Shown here: positions 32,556 through 40,888 of the stretch, one piece after another
Layout: each line of letters begins with the position of its first letter
How positions within the stretch are numbered: position 1 is the first letter of the stretch
DNA from: Streptomyces griseoruber
GTDB lineage: Bacteria > Actinomycetota > Actinomycetes > Streptomycetales > Streptomycetaceae
Direction of reading: 5' to 3'
Length of the DNA: 64,000 bases
Assembly: GCF_001514205.1 (NCBI RefSeq)
Contig: NZ_KQ948773.1
Location: 134,016-198,015, forward strand
Notes under the pieces: generated by a model
Databases searched by the model: none
The model's input: only the letters and a program-made list of their open reading frames with translations
What the model was told of the DNA's origin: nothing
Translations under genes and position numbers: made by a program

Positions 32556-34199
32556 TCAGCCCTCGGCCAGCAGCTCGTCCGCGTCCATGATCCGGTAGGC
32601 GTACCCCTGTTCCGCCAGGAACCGCTGCCGGTGGGCCGCGAAGTCCTGGTCGATGGTGTCGCGGGCGACGACCGAGTAGAAGTGGGCCTGGTGACCGTCC
32701 GCCTTCGGGCGCAGCACACGGCCCAGGCGCTGGGCCTCCTCCTGGCGGGAGCCGAAGGTGCCGGACACCTGGATGGCGACCGTCGCCTCGGGCAGGTCGA
32801 TCGAGAAGTTCGCCACCTTCGACACCACCAGCACGCTGATCTCGCCCTCCCGGAAGGCGTCGAAGAGCTTCTCGCGCTGCGCGTTGGACGTCTCGCCCTT
32901 GATCACCGGCGCGTTCAGGTGTTCGCCCAGCTCGTCCAACTGGTCGATGTACTGGCCGATGACGAGGATCTGCTGGCCCGCGAAGCGCCGCACGATCGCC
33001 TCCGTCACCTTCCGCTTGGTCGCGGTCGTCGCACAGAAGCGGTACTTCTCCTCCGCCTCGGCGGTCGCGTACGCCAGCCGCTCGGAGTCGGTGAGGTTGA
33101 CCCGCACCTCCACACAGTCCGCCGGCGCGATGTAGCCCTGCGCCTCGATCTCCTTCCACGGCGCGTCGAACCGCTTGGGGCCGATGAGGGAGAACACGTC
33201 CGACTCACGGCCGTCCTCGCGGACCAGGGTCGCGGTCAGGCCGAGGCGGCGGCGGGCCTGGAGGTCGGCGGTGAACTTGAAGACGGGGGCGGGCAGCAGG
33301 TGCACCTCGTCGTAGACGATGAGCCCCCAGTCCCGGGAGTCGAACAGCTCCAGGTGCGGGTAGACGCCCTTCCGCCGGGTCGTCAGCACCTGATAGGTGG
33401 CGATGGTGACCGGGCGGATCTCCTTGCGCGTCCCGCTGTACTCGCCGATCTCGTCCTCGGTCAGCGAGGTCCGCTTCACCAGCTCGTGCTTCCACTGCCG
33501 GGCCGAGACCGTGTTGGTGACGAGGATCAGGGTGGTCGACTTCGCCTGGGCCATCGACCCCGCGCCGACCAGCGTCTTGCCGGCCCCGCAGGGCAGGACC
33601 ACGACCCCGCTCCCGCCGTGCCAGAAGTTCTCCACCGCCTGCTTCTGGTACGGCCTGAGCGCCCAGCCGTCCTCCGCCAGCTCGATCGGATGCGCCTCGC
33701 CGTCCACGTACCCGGCGAGGTCCTCGGCCGGCCAGCCCAGCTTCAGCAGGGTCTGCTTGATCTGGCCGCGCTCCGAGGGGTGCACCGCGACCGTGTCCGG
33801 GTCGATCCGGGCGCCGACCAGCGGGGCGATCCGCTTGGAGCGCAGGATCTCCTCCAGCACCGGCCGGTCGGTCGTGGTCAGCACCAGCCCGTGCGCCGGG
33901 TGCTTGGACAGGGTCAGGCGGCCGTAGCGGTCCATCGTCTCCGCGATGTCCACCAGCAGCGCGTGCGGCACCGGGTAGCGGCTGTACAGCACCAGCGCGT
34001 CCACCACCTGCTCGGCGTCGTGCCCGGCCGCCCGCGCGTTCCACAGGCCCAGCGGGGTCACCCGGTAGGTGTGGATGTGCTCGGGCGCCCGCTCCAGCTC
34101 GGCGAACGGCGCGATGGCGCGACGGCAGGCGTCGGCCTGCTCGTGGTCGACCTCCAGGAGCAGGGTTTTGTCCGACTGGACGATCAGCGGTCCGTTCAC
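32556..34199 (-). CDS. XPB/ERCC3-like DNA repair helicase
   Basis: This 547-residue SF2 helicase of the bacterial XPB type has an N-terminal DRD-like region, Walker A PCGAGKTLVG, Walker B YDEVHLLPAP, motif III GLTATLVREDG and motif VI QRLGRVLRP. It is expected to unwind DNA 3' to 5' in excision repair or transcription-linked repair. The GTG at 34199 begins the conserved N-terminus; the ribosome site is poor. The related helicase-associated protein is encoded 0.7 kb upstream on the same strand. Confidence 0.92.
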   Translation of the reverse strand: MNGPLIVQSDKTLLLEVDHEQADACRRAIAPFAELERAPEHIHTYRVTPLGLWNARAAGHDAEQVVDALVLYSRYPVPHALLVDIAETMDRYGRLTLSKHPAHGLVLTTTDRPVLEEILRSKRIAPLVGARIDPDTVAVHPSERGQIKQTLLKLGWPAEDLAGYVDGEAHPIELAEDGWALRPYQKQAVENFWHGGSGVVVLPCGAGKTLVGAGSMAQAKSTTLILVTNTVSARQWKHELVKRTSLTEDEIGEYSGTRKEIRPVTIATYQVLTTRRKGVYPHLELFDSRDWGLIVYDEVHLLPAPVFKFTADLQARRRLGLTATLVREDGRESDVFSLIGPKRFDAPWKEIEAQGYIAPADCVEVRVNLTDSERLAYATAEAEEKYRFCATTATKRKVTEAIVRRFAGQQILVIGQYIDQLDELGEHLNAPVIKGETSNAQREKLFDAFREGEISVLVVSKVANFSIDLPEATVAIQVSGTFGSRQEEAQRLGRVLRPKADGHQAHFYSVVARDTIDQDFAAHRQRFLAEQGYAYRIMDADELLAEG

Positions 34200-34329
34200 G
34201 TGGTACGCACATCCTTCCGAGGCGGCCAAACGTCCAGTGTGCCCCATCCCACGTGCAACCCCGAGCGCCTCTCGACGGTCTTGTCCAGGGGAAGCCGCGC
34301 AGCGCGCGCGGCTCGGTGAGGAGCTCGCG

Positions 34330-34869
34330 GTGACTTCGGTACGCATCTGGGGACCCGGCGTCGGCGCTGTGGTGGTGCTGGTGGCGACCGGTGCGTGGGC
34401 GCGGGGATCGAGCGCCGTGGACGCCGGGCTGTGGGCCTCCGTGCGCCCCGCGATCGAGGAGCGGCTCCTCGCGCAGGCCCAGGGGGACGGGCCCGGTGGG
34501 AGCGAGCCCGCGCTGAAGGCGCGCTGGTTCTGCGCGGCGCAGGCGCTGGATCTCCGGGAGGAGGGCGACCGGGTGCGGGCCGGGGTCGACACGTTGTGTG
34601 TGGAGTACGGGGTGCGGGACGGGGCGCTCCAGGAGTGCGGTGGGGCGCACTATCCCCAGGTGATGAGGCTGGCGCGGGACGGCGAGGGGTATCGCGTCGT
34701 CGCCCAGGAGGAGCCCCCGGACGGGGCCGGTTACGCCGACTGGGAGAAGGACCACTTCTCGGTCTTCGCCGAGTCCCGGTTGGACGGGGAGGTGAGCCCG
34801 GCGGGGTTGGAGAGTGCGGCACGGACGCACTTCGGGCTGGCCGCGGACGCGACGGTGGGGGACTGCTAG
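34330..34869 (+). CDS. Membrane-anchored or exported hypothetical protein
   Basis: The 179-residue protein has a single N-terminal hydrophobic segment (GVGAVVVLVATGAWA), then a soluble part with three Cys (FCAAQAL, LCVEYGV, LQECGGAH) and a lone Cys at the C-terminus. It probably works outside the membrane; function unknown. GTG 34330 has GAGGAG at 34318-34323. It lies between the two XPB-related genes but on the opposite strand. Confidence 0.7.
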   Translation: MTSVRIWGPGVGAVVVLVATGAWARGSSAVDAGLWASVRPAIEERLLAQAQGDGPGGSEPALKARWFCAAQALDLREEGDRVRAGVDTLCVEYGVRDGALQECGGAHYPQVMRLARDGEGYRVVAQEEPPDGAGYADWEKDHFSVFAESRLDGEVSPAGLESAARTHFGLAADATVGDC

Positions 34870-34923
34870 CTGGGGCGTGTGTCGAAAGTCCCGTCTGTCC
34901 GCGACTTTCGACACGCGCCCCAG
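34870..34923. terminator. Bidirectional terminator between convergent genes
   Basis: Two 21-base arms (34870-34890 and 34903-34923), beginning CTGGGGCG and ending CGCCCCAG, pair with one mismatch around a 12-base loop. The hairpin fills the whole gap between two convergent stop codons, so it can end transcription both ways. Confidence 0.85.
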
Positions 34924-34925
34924 CC

Positions 34926-37481
34926 CTATTCGTCCGCCAGTTCCGCCACCCCCGTGATCCGGTGCAGCGGATAGGTGCGGACCTCGTCCGCCGTGTGGTC
35001 GTACGCCGTGACGAAACCGCCCTCCACCCGTACGGGGGCGATGACGCGTTGGCTGGCCGAGCCCTCCGCGTTGACGTAGCCGATCCAGAGGGCCTCGCCG
35101 GTCAGGACCGCGGCCTGCATGGTGGCCAGGGTCTCGGCGGAGCTGGTGCGGGGGAGTTCGCCCGGGGCGAGGGCGGTCGCCGTGTCCGTGGGTTTGCGGG
35201 GGGCCGTCGAGGCCAGGTCGCCCGCCCGGATCGCCCGGACCGCCGCCGTGAGGAGGGTCGCGTCGGGGACCGGGGGGCCGTCCGGGACCGGCTCGGGGGC
35301 GGTGCGGGGCGGGGTGCGGTGGGCGTGCGCGCGGGTGATCAGGACATCGCCCTCGGCGGACTCGGCGGCGGGGGCGTACCCCATCGCGCGCAGCCCTTCG
35401 AGGAGGGTCGCGGGATCGGCCTGGGCCGCCAGCACCGTCGGGGCCAGCCGGCGCAGCCGCAGCGCGCCGGCCCGCTTGTCGGCGAGGATCTCGTTCAGCA
35501 CGGTGTCGTCGTCGCAGCGGACGTACGCCGAGGCCGCGCCCACCCGGAGCTGCCCGTGCCGGCGCGCCACGTCGTCGATCAGATAGGCGAGCGGCTGCGG
35601 CACCGGCGTACGCGAGTGCTGGGCGAGGAAGGCGTGCAGGTCGGAGGCGCTGCGCCCGGCGTCCAGGGCGCGGCGTACGGAGCCGGGCGTGAAGCGGTAG
35701 ACGGTCGCGCCGCCCTTGGACTCCACGTCGGCGAGCACACCCAGCACCTCGGCGAGCGGGCGGCGCAGGGGGCCCGGTGCCACGGCCGTGAGGTCCGCCT
35801 GGAGCAGGACGTGGTCCAGGGGCTCGGGCAGCAGCGGGGCCAGCAGACGGGTGGCGGCCGCGACGGCCACGGCCTGCTCGGGCGGGGACAGCGGGGCGAG
35901 GGGGGCGGCCGTGCGGTGGTGGTGGACCGGGAGCTTGTCGCCGGGGCCCTGTGGTTCCGGGTGCCGGCCGGGGGCGGCCGGTGACCCGCCGATCAGGGCC
36001 CGGCCCTGTGCCGACAGCGCGCCGCGTCCGGTCACGCCGAGCAGTTCGGCCTCGGTGAGGGTCCAGCGGGCGAGGCGGGAGCGGAGATCCTCCTCGCCCT
36101 GAAGGGCGGGGGAGGCGGCCTGCGGGCCGCGCAGGGGGCGTTCCCAGCGGAGCCGGGCCAGGACCGCCTGCGGGTCCGGCGCGGCGCCCTCCGGCAGGGC
36201 GGCCAGGAGCGACAGGACCCGGTGGCGCACCTCGGGCGCGGCGGAGCGGTCGAGGCCGGGGCCGAGCGCCGACAGCGCCCGCTCCTTGGCGTCCCGCCCG
36301 CCGACCACACCGGACGTCCGGGTCGCCGCCAGCCACGCCTCGGCCAGCCGTGCCCAGCGCTCGGCGGCGGGCCGCTCCAGCCACTCGTCGTACGCCGGGG
36401 TCGCCGCGTACCGCTCGTCGGCCTCGCCGTCGGAGGCGATCAGCCCGGCGGCGTACGCCAGCTCCACCCAGAAGGCCGCGACCGGCTCCGGTACGTCGAG
36501 GGCGACGGCGGTCCGCTTCAGGTCCCGCACGCTCAGCCCGCCGGCCCGCAGCACCGCGGGACCGCCCTCGTCCCAGTCCTTCAGCAGCTCCTCCACCGTC
36601 GCCAGCGCGGTGTACGCCTGCCCGGCCGCCGTACTGTCCACAACCTGGGGACGGTGGGTGGCGGCCGGCTCCACGGCGGGCGGCAGCGGCTCCGGCGCCC
36701 GGTGCGCCCGCCCGGCCCGCAGATGCAGGGCGACCTCGCGGGGCAGGACGACCGTGCCGGGTGCCGTCGGCAGCAGCAGGCCGCGGTCCAGCAGCCAGCG
36801 CAGCCGGGGCGCCGGATCATGGGTGACCTGGCCGTACGGCGGGCCCCACACCAGCCGCTCCAGCACCTCCAGGGACTCCGCCGGGGCCTTCGCCAGCAGG
36901 GCCTTCATCTTCCTGCGGTGGGTGAAGAGCGCGGTCAGCGCGTCCACGGCGGACACCGAGTCGTGCGTGGACGGCAGCCCGGCCGTCGCCACGATCTCCT
37001 GGATCCGGCCCGGCGACATCCCCGCCGTCGCCTCCCGCACACTCGGGCCGAGGCCGGTGGGGGACGGGTGCTGCGGCGACGGGGCGAGCAGCTCACGGGC
37101 CGTGCGGACCAGACGCAGGCGGTCGTCGGCGCCCCACACCAGCGCCTGCTCGCGCAGGGCCGCGAGAGCGGCGGGCAGCGCGGCCGACACCTCCGGGTCA
37201 CGGGCGTCGCCGGCCATCAGGCCGAGCAGTTCGTCGTACGACGACGGGTCGGCGGCCACCGCCAGCGCCTCCGCGGTCTGCAACGCGAACCGGTCGAGCC
37301 GCTCCAGCGCCCGTACGACGGAGGCACGCGTGCCGGCCCGGGTGGCGAGCTGGGTGAGGTCGGTGGGGACCGGGGTGACGAGGTCGGGGCGGCTGCGCAG
37401 GAGGGCGGCCAGGGAGGCGTCGTCCCTGCCGCGGAGCGCTTCCGCGAGGGACCGGGGGGCCGGGTGGTCCTCGGTGCTCAT
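34926..37481 (-). CDS. Helicase-associated protein with XPB/Ssl2 N-terminal-like and WYL domains
   Basis: A large 851-residue protein found beside XPB helicases in actinobacteria. It starts LAEALRGRDDASLAALLRSR, has many winged-helix-like segments, an XPB/Ssl2 N-terminal-type region (PLAYLIDDVARRHGQLRV) near residue 590, and a WYL-like C-terminus (GEALWIGYVNAEG, RVIAPVRVEGGFVTAY). No helicase motifs are present. It may regulate or load XPB, somewhat like archaeal Bax1, but this is inference. ATG 37481 is chosen over a GTG three codons upstream. Confidence 0.8.
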   Translation of the reverse strand: MSTEDHPAPRSLAEALRGRDDASLAALLRSRPDLVTPVPTDLTQLATRAGTRASVVRALERLDRFALQTAEALAVAADPSSYDELLGLMAGDARDPEVSAALPAALAALREQALVWGADDRLRLVRTARELLAPSPQHPSPTGLGPSVREATAGMSPGRIQEIVATAGLPSTHDSVSAVDALTALFTHRRKMKALLAKAPAESLEVLERLVWGPPYGQVTHDPAPRLRWLLDRGLLLPTAPGTVVLPREVALHLRAGRAHRAPEPLPPAVEPAATHRPQVVDSTAAGQAYTALATVEELLKDWDEGGPAVLRAGGLSVRDLKRTAVALDVPEPVAAFWVELAYAAGLIASDGEADERYAATPAYDEWLERPAAERWARLAEAWLAATRTSGVVGGRDAKERALSALGPGLDRSAAPEVRHRVLSLLAALPEGAAPDPQAVLARLRWERPLRGPQAASPALQGEEDLRSRLARWTLTEAELLGVTGRGALSAQGRALIGGSPAAPGRHPEPQGPGDKLPVHHHRTAAPLAPLSPPEQAVAVAAATRLLAPLLPEPLDHVLLQADLTAVAPGPLRRPLAEVLGVLADVESKGGATVYRFTPGSVRRALDAGRSASDLHAFLAQHSRTPVPQPLAYLIDDVARRHGQLRVGAASAYVRCDDDTVLNEILADKRAGALRLRRLAPTVLAAQADPATLLEGLRAMGYAPAAESAEGDVLITRAHAHRTPPRTAPEPVPDGPPVPDATLLTAAVRAIRAGDLASTAPRKPTDTATALAPGELPRTSSAETLATMQAAVLTGEALWIGYVNAEGSASQRVIAPVRVEGGFVTAYDHTADEVRTYPLHRITGVAELADE

Positions 37482-37566
37482 TCTGCCCACGGTAGCGGGT
37501 CGCCGTCCCCGGGGGCCGCGCTCCCGAACGGGCTGTTTCAGGCACCTTGCGCGATAACGTGCCCCC

Positions 37567-38520
37567 GTGGGGATCGAAAGCGACCAGGTCGTCTACGAGT
37601 ATCTGAGCCGCGTCGGCGACGTCGCGCAGCAGCAGCAGTTGTCGTCGGCCACGCGGATGCGGCTCGTGTCCGAGTTGCGCAACGAGATCGACCGGCGCCG
37701 GTCCAGGGCGACCGTCGACTCGCCCGCCGCCGTCCGCCGCATCATCGACCGCCTCGGCAGCCCGGACGACGTCGTCGCCGCCGCGGCCGACAGCGGTGCG
37801 GGGGCCCCGCAGGCGCCGACGCCCTCCGTGCCCGTACAGCGGGACGACGAGGACCGGCCGCCGCCGGCTCCCCAGGGTCAGGGCAGGGTGCCCGGGCCCC
37901 GGTCGGGCGCGCTCGCCGACGAGGTGCGGGTGCCCGACTGGTGGCAGCGGGAGTCCGACCCGTTCGCGGCGGGCGACGAGGTGCCCGGGTTCGTCGGCGG
38001 GGTCGAGATCCCGGAGATGCTGCGACCCCCGCGGCTCGGGAAGGACCAGGAGGGCCGGAGGGAGCAGGGGGAGCAGGGGGAGCAGGGGGAGCCGCAGGAG
38101 GCGGGCGGGGCCGCCGGCGGCGAAGCCGGGGCCGGGGAGGCGTCCAGGGGGCGGCGGCGGTTGCTGCCCGCCCTGCCGAGCGGCGGCTGGAGCAACCCCC
38201 TGCTGCTGCTCGCCGCCGTCGCCCTCGTCGTCGGCGCGGTGCTCGGGAAGCTGTTGCTGCTGGTCGCGGGCTGGGCCATCGCCTATGTCTCGCGCCGGCT
38301 GACCGACCGCGAGACCAAGCTGGCGGTCATGTGGCTGCCGGGACTGTCCGTCGCCGCCGGGCTGGTGTGGCTGTGGGGCCGCAGCGAGGGCCGCTGGGGT
38401 GCGCCCATCGCCGAGGGGCACATGAACGACGCGATCGGCGAGACCTGGCCGTGGGTGGTGCGGGGCGCGGCCGTGGCGTCGGCGCTGTTCCTGGTCTGGC
38501 GGTCGCAGCGGCGGAAATAG
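37567..38520 (+). CDS. HAAS-like membrane signalling protein
   Basis: The 317-residue protein starts with a helical domain like the HAAS/DUF1700 group (YLSRVGDVAQQQQLSSATRM, then IIDRLGSPDDVVAAA). A Pro/Gly/Glu-rich linker with GEQ repeats and about four membrane segments follow. HAAS domains accompany PadR-type regulators, but none is adjacent. GTG 37567 lies 85 bp from the divergent WYL-protein gene. Function unknown. Confidence 0.7.
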   Translation: MGIESDQVVYEYLSRVGDVAQQQQLSSATRMRLVSELRNEIDRRRSRATVDSPAAVRRIIDRLGSPDDVVAAAADSGAGAPQAPTPSVPVQRDDEDRPPPAPQGQGRVPGPRSGALADEVRVPDWWQRESDPFAAGDEVPGFVGGVEIPEMLRPPRLGKDQEGRREQGEQGEQGEPQEAGGAAGGEAGAGEASRGRRRLLPALPSGGWSNPLLLLAAVALVVGAVLGKLLLLVAGWAIAYVSRRLTDRETKLAVMWLPGLSVAAGLVWLWGRSEGRWGAPIAEGHMNDAIGETWPWVVRGAAVASALFLVWRSQRRK

Positions 38521-38550
38521 GCCGTAGGCCGAGGCCCCCGACCGGGCACA

Positions 38551-39183
38551 ATGTCCCGCATGACCGTCACCTCCTCCCGCGCCCGCACCGTCGGCTTCGA
38601 CCTCGACATGACCCTGATCGACTCCCGGCCCGGTATCCACGCCTGCTGGACGGAGCTGTCGGCGCGGACCGGGACGTACGTCGACGCCGACCTGGTGGTC
38701 ACGCGGCTGGGGCCGCCGCTGACGGAGGAGATGGCGCACTGGTTCCCGGCGGAGGAGATACCGGCCATGGCCGACCTCTACCGCGAGATCTACCCGGCGT
38801 ACGCCGTCACCGGCACGCTCGCGATGCCCGGCGCCCATGAGGCGCTGGAGGCGGTGCGGCGGGCCGGCGGGAAGGCGATCGTGGTCACCGCGAAGTGGGA
38901 GCCCAACGCCCGGCTGCACATGGAGCACCTGGGCATGCGGCCCGACGCGGTGATCGGCAACCTGTGGGCGGCGCAGAAGGCGGAGGCGCTGCGCGAGCAC
39001 GGCGCGTCCGTGTACGTGGGCGACCATGTGGGGGACGTGCGCGGGGCCCGGCTCGCCGAGGCGCTCTCGGTGGCCGTGGTCACGGGGCCGTGCAGCGCCG
39101 CGGAGCTGACCGAGGCCGGGGCGGACGTCGTCCTCGACGATCTGACCCGGTTCGGGGAGTGGTTCGCGGCCTACGAGGGCTGA
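38551..39183 (+). CDS. HAD-superfamily phosphatase (phosphoglycolate-phosphatase-like)
   Basis: This 210-residue HAD hydrolase has motif I VGFDLDMTLIDS, a helical cap, motif II VVTAKW, and motif III/IV YVGDHVGDVRGA. Substrate is probably a small phosphate ester such as phosphoglycolate. A second ATG nine bases downstream is possible. The 3' end overlaps the convergent membrane-protein gene by 13 bp. Confidence 0.86.
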   Translation: MSRMTVTSSRARTVGFDLDMTLIDSRPGIHACWTELSARTGTYVDADLVVTRLGPPLTEEMAHWFPAEEIPAMADLYREIYPAYAVTGTLAMPGAHEALEAVRRAGGKAIVVTAKWEPNARLHMEHLGMRPDAVIGNLWAAQKAEALREHGASVYVGDHVGDVRGARLAEALSVAVVTGPCSAAELTEAGADVVLDDLTRFGEWFAAYEG

Positions 39184-39428
39184 TGTCCCGCCCGCGCCTG
39201 ACGCCGGCCCGCCGCGATCGACCGGAGCACCCCGGCGCCCGCGACGAGGAATCCGACGCCCATGAGCATGCTCAGTCCGAACATATACGTCGGAAAAGGC
39301 GTCGTACCGAGGAGCAGCGGGGCGATCGTGACGAGGGTGGCCACGGCGCCGGCGAAGAAGACGATGGCTCCGGCACGGATCAGTCGGTCACCGGGAGCGG
39401 CGGAATTCGTTTGGGTTTTGTCACGCAC
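39171..39428 (-). CDS. Small two-helix membrane protein
   Basis: Of 85 residues, two hydrophobic segments (AGAIVFFAGAVATLVTIAPL and the stretch around GLSMLMGVGFLVAGAGVL) are joined by a short polar loop; the tail is basic. GTG 39428 is the preferred start. Function unknown. The gene is divergent from the cold-shock gene at 39608. Confidence 0.7.
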   Translation of the reverse strand: MRDKTQTNSAAPGDRLIRAGAIVFFAGAVATLVTIAPLLLGTTPFPTYMFGLSMLMGVGFLVAGAGVLRSIAAGRRQARAGHQPS

Positions 39429-39473
39429 CGGACCAGGGTAGTTCCCACCGCGAAGGAACAACCGGGCGACGTC

Positions 39474-39530
39474 TTGTCACCCGCCCGAAGACCATTAGCC
39501 TTGGTACCGGCGGGTCATGGTCGACCCGCC
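39474..39530 (+). promoter_or_regulatory. Candidate promoter and 5'-end hairpin of the second cold-shock gene
   Basis: TTGTCA (39474) and TAGCCT (39496) are spaced by 16 bp. The expected transcript start lies beside a perfect eight-bp hairpin, GGCGGGTC/GACCCGCC (39509-39530). A leader of about 100 nt would carry this hairpin at its 5' end, where it could stabilise the mRNA. Confidence 0.4.
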
Positions 39531-39607
39531 CGACTGCTATCAAGAGCCGTTCCAGAGCTGTTTTTTCCAGAAGCAAGTTTCCGACGAGTACGAGGACGAG
39601 GACAGAC

Positions 39608-39991
39608 GTGCCTACCGGCAAGGTCAAGTGGTTCAACAGCGAGAAGGGCTTCGGCTTTCTCTCCCGTGACGACGGCGGTGACGTCTTCGTCCATTCCTCG
39701 GTCCTCCCCGCCGGAGTCGAGGCACTGAAGCCGGGCCAGCGAGTGGAGTTCGGTGTCGTCGCCGGACAGCGCGGCGACCAGGCACTCTCCGTCGTCCTCC
39801 TCGACCCGACGCCCTCCGTCGCGGCGGCCCAGCGCAAGAAGCCCGACGAACTGGCCTCCATCGTGCAGGACCTGACGACCCTCCTCGAGAACATCACGCC
39901 GATGCTGGAGAAGGGCCGCTACCCCGACAAGGCCTCCGGCAAGCAGATCGCCGGCCTGCTGCGCGCGGTCGCCGACCAACTGGACGTCTGA
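39608..39991 (+). CDS. Two-part cold-shock-domain protein
   Basis: The first 66 residues form a cold-shock domain (RNP1 KGFGFLSRD, RNP2 DVFVHS). The next 60 are a helical extension (ELASIVQDLTTLLENITPML) ending VADQLDV, likely for oligomerisation. It is about twice the size of classic Csp proteins and typical of actinobacterial CspD-like forms. RNA binding is expected; the tail's role is unknown. GTG 39608 follows a GA-rich ribosome site. Confidence 0.9.
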   Translation: MPTGKVKWFNSEKGFGFLSRDDGGDVFVHSSVLPAGVEALKPGQRVEFGVVAGQRGDQALSVVLLDPTPSVAAAQRKKPDELASIVQDLTTLLENITPMLEKGRYPDKASGKQIAGLLRAVADQLDV

Positions 39992-40006
39992 CCCGCACGG
40001 AATTCC

Positions 40007-40888
40007 CTACGGAAAAGCGAGCGCACCCGGCCCGAGGGGCGGCACCAGCCCCTCGGCCGCCGCCCGCGTCAGCAGCCCGCGTACCGCCGCATAGCCGTTC
40101 TCGCCCAGGTCCGCCGTGAACTCGTTGACGTACAGGCCGATGTGCTGGTCGGCGACCGTGGGGTCCATCTCCTGGGCGTGGGCCATGACGTACGGGCGGG
40201 AGACCTCGGGGGCGTCCCAGGCGGTGCGTACCGAGGTGCGGATCGCGGACGCCAGGGCGGTCAGGGTGGCCGGGCCCAGCGAGCGCTTGGCGATGATGGC
40301 GCCCAGCGGGATCGGCAGGCCCGTGGTGGACTCCCAGTGCTCGCCCAGGTCCGCGAGCTTGTGCAGACCGTAGTTCTGGTACGTGAAGCGCGCCTCGTGG
40401 ATGACGAGCCCCGCGTCGACCTTGCCGTCGCGTACGGCGGGCATGATCTCGTGGAAGGGCAGGACCACGATCTCGCCCACCCCGCCGGGCAGCGTGTCCG
40501 CCGCCCACAGGCGGAACAGCAGGTACGCGGTCGACTTCTCGGAGGGGACGGCGACCGTGCGGCCGGTCAGTCCCCCACTGCCGAAAGCGTGGGAGGTGCC
40601 CCCAGGTCCGGCCTCCTTCGCCAGGACCAGCGGGCCGCAGCCCCGGCCCAGCGCGCCCCCGCAGGGCAGCAGCGCGTACTCGTCGAGGACGTACGGCAGC
40701 ACGGCGTACGACACCTTCAGCACATCGAACTCGCCCCGCTCGGCCATGCCGTTGGTGAGGTCGATGTCCGCGAACGTCACGTCCAGCGCGGGCGCGCCCG
40801 GCACCCGGCCGTGGGCGAGGGCGTCGAACACGAACGTGTCGTTCGGGCAGGGGGAGTACGCGATCCGCAGCGGCTGCTCACTGGTCAT
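40007..40888 (-). CDS. mqnD: 1,4-dihydroxy-6-naphthoate synthase (futalosine pathway)
   Basis: MqnD converts cyclic dehypoxanthine futalosine to 1,4-dihydroxy-6-naphthoate in menaquinone synthesis. The 293-residue periplasmic-binding-like fold shows RIAYSPCPNDTFVFDALAHG, VLKVSYAVLPYV, TVAVPSEKSTAYLLFRLW and LVIHEARFTYQ. An interspersed repeat (40570-40606) adds about 12 residues (roughly 95-107, GGTSHAFGSGG) between the LVLAKEAG and LTGRTVAVP segments. It is in frame, so the enzyme may tolerate it as a loop. The gene overlaps mqnB by 11 bp. Confidence 0.93.
   Translation of the reverse strand: MTSEQPLRIAYSPCPNDTFVFDALAHGRVPGAPALDVTFADIDLTNGMAERGEFDVLKVSYAVLPYVLDEYALLPCGGALGRGCGPLVLAKEAGPGGTSHAFGSGGLTGRTVAVPSEKSTAYLLFRLWAADTLPGGVGEIVVLPFHEIMPAVRDGKVDAGLVIHEARFTYQNYGLHKLADLGEHWESTTGLPIPLGAIIAKRSLGPATLTALASAIRTSVRTAWDAPEVSRPYVMAHAQEMDPTVADQHIGLYVNEFTADLGENGYAAVRGLLTRAAAEGLVPPLGPGALAFP
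40570..40606. repeat. Interspersed repeat translated within mqnD
   Basis: The stretch beginning GTCCCCCACTGCCGAAAGCG and continuing TGGGAGGTGCCCCCAG is partly self-complementary. I recall near-identical sequences as common intergenic repeats in Streptomyces. Here it lies in frame inside an essential-pathway gene. No second copy was seen in this window. Confidence 0.55.

Noticed and set aside
33205..36384. 1059-codon minus-strand open frame
   Set aside because: Shadow frame of the XPB and WYL-protein genes, with no recognisable motif.
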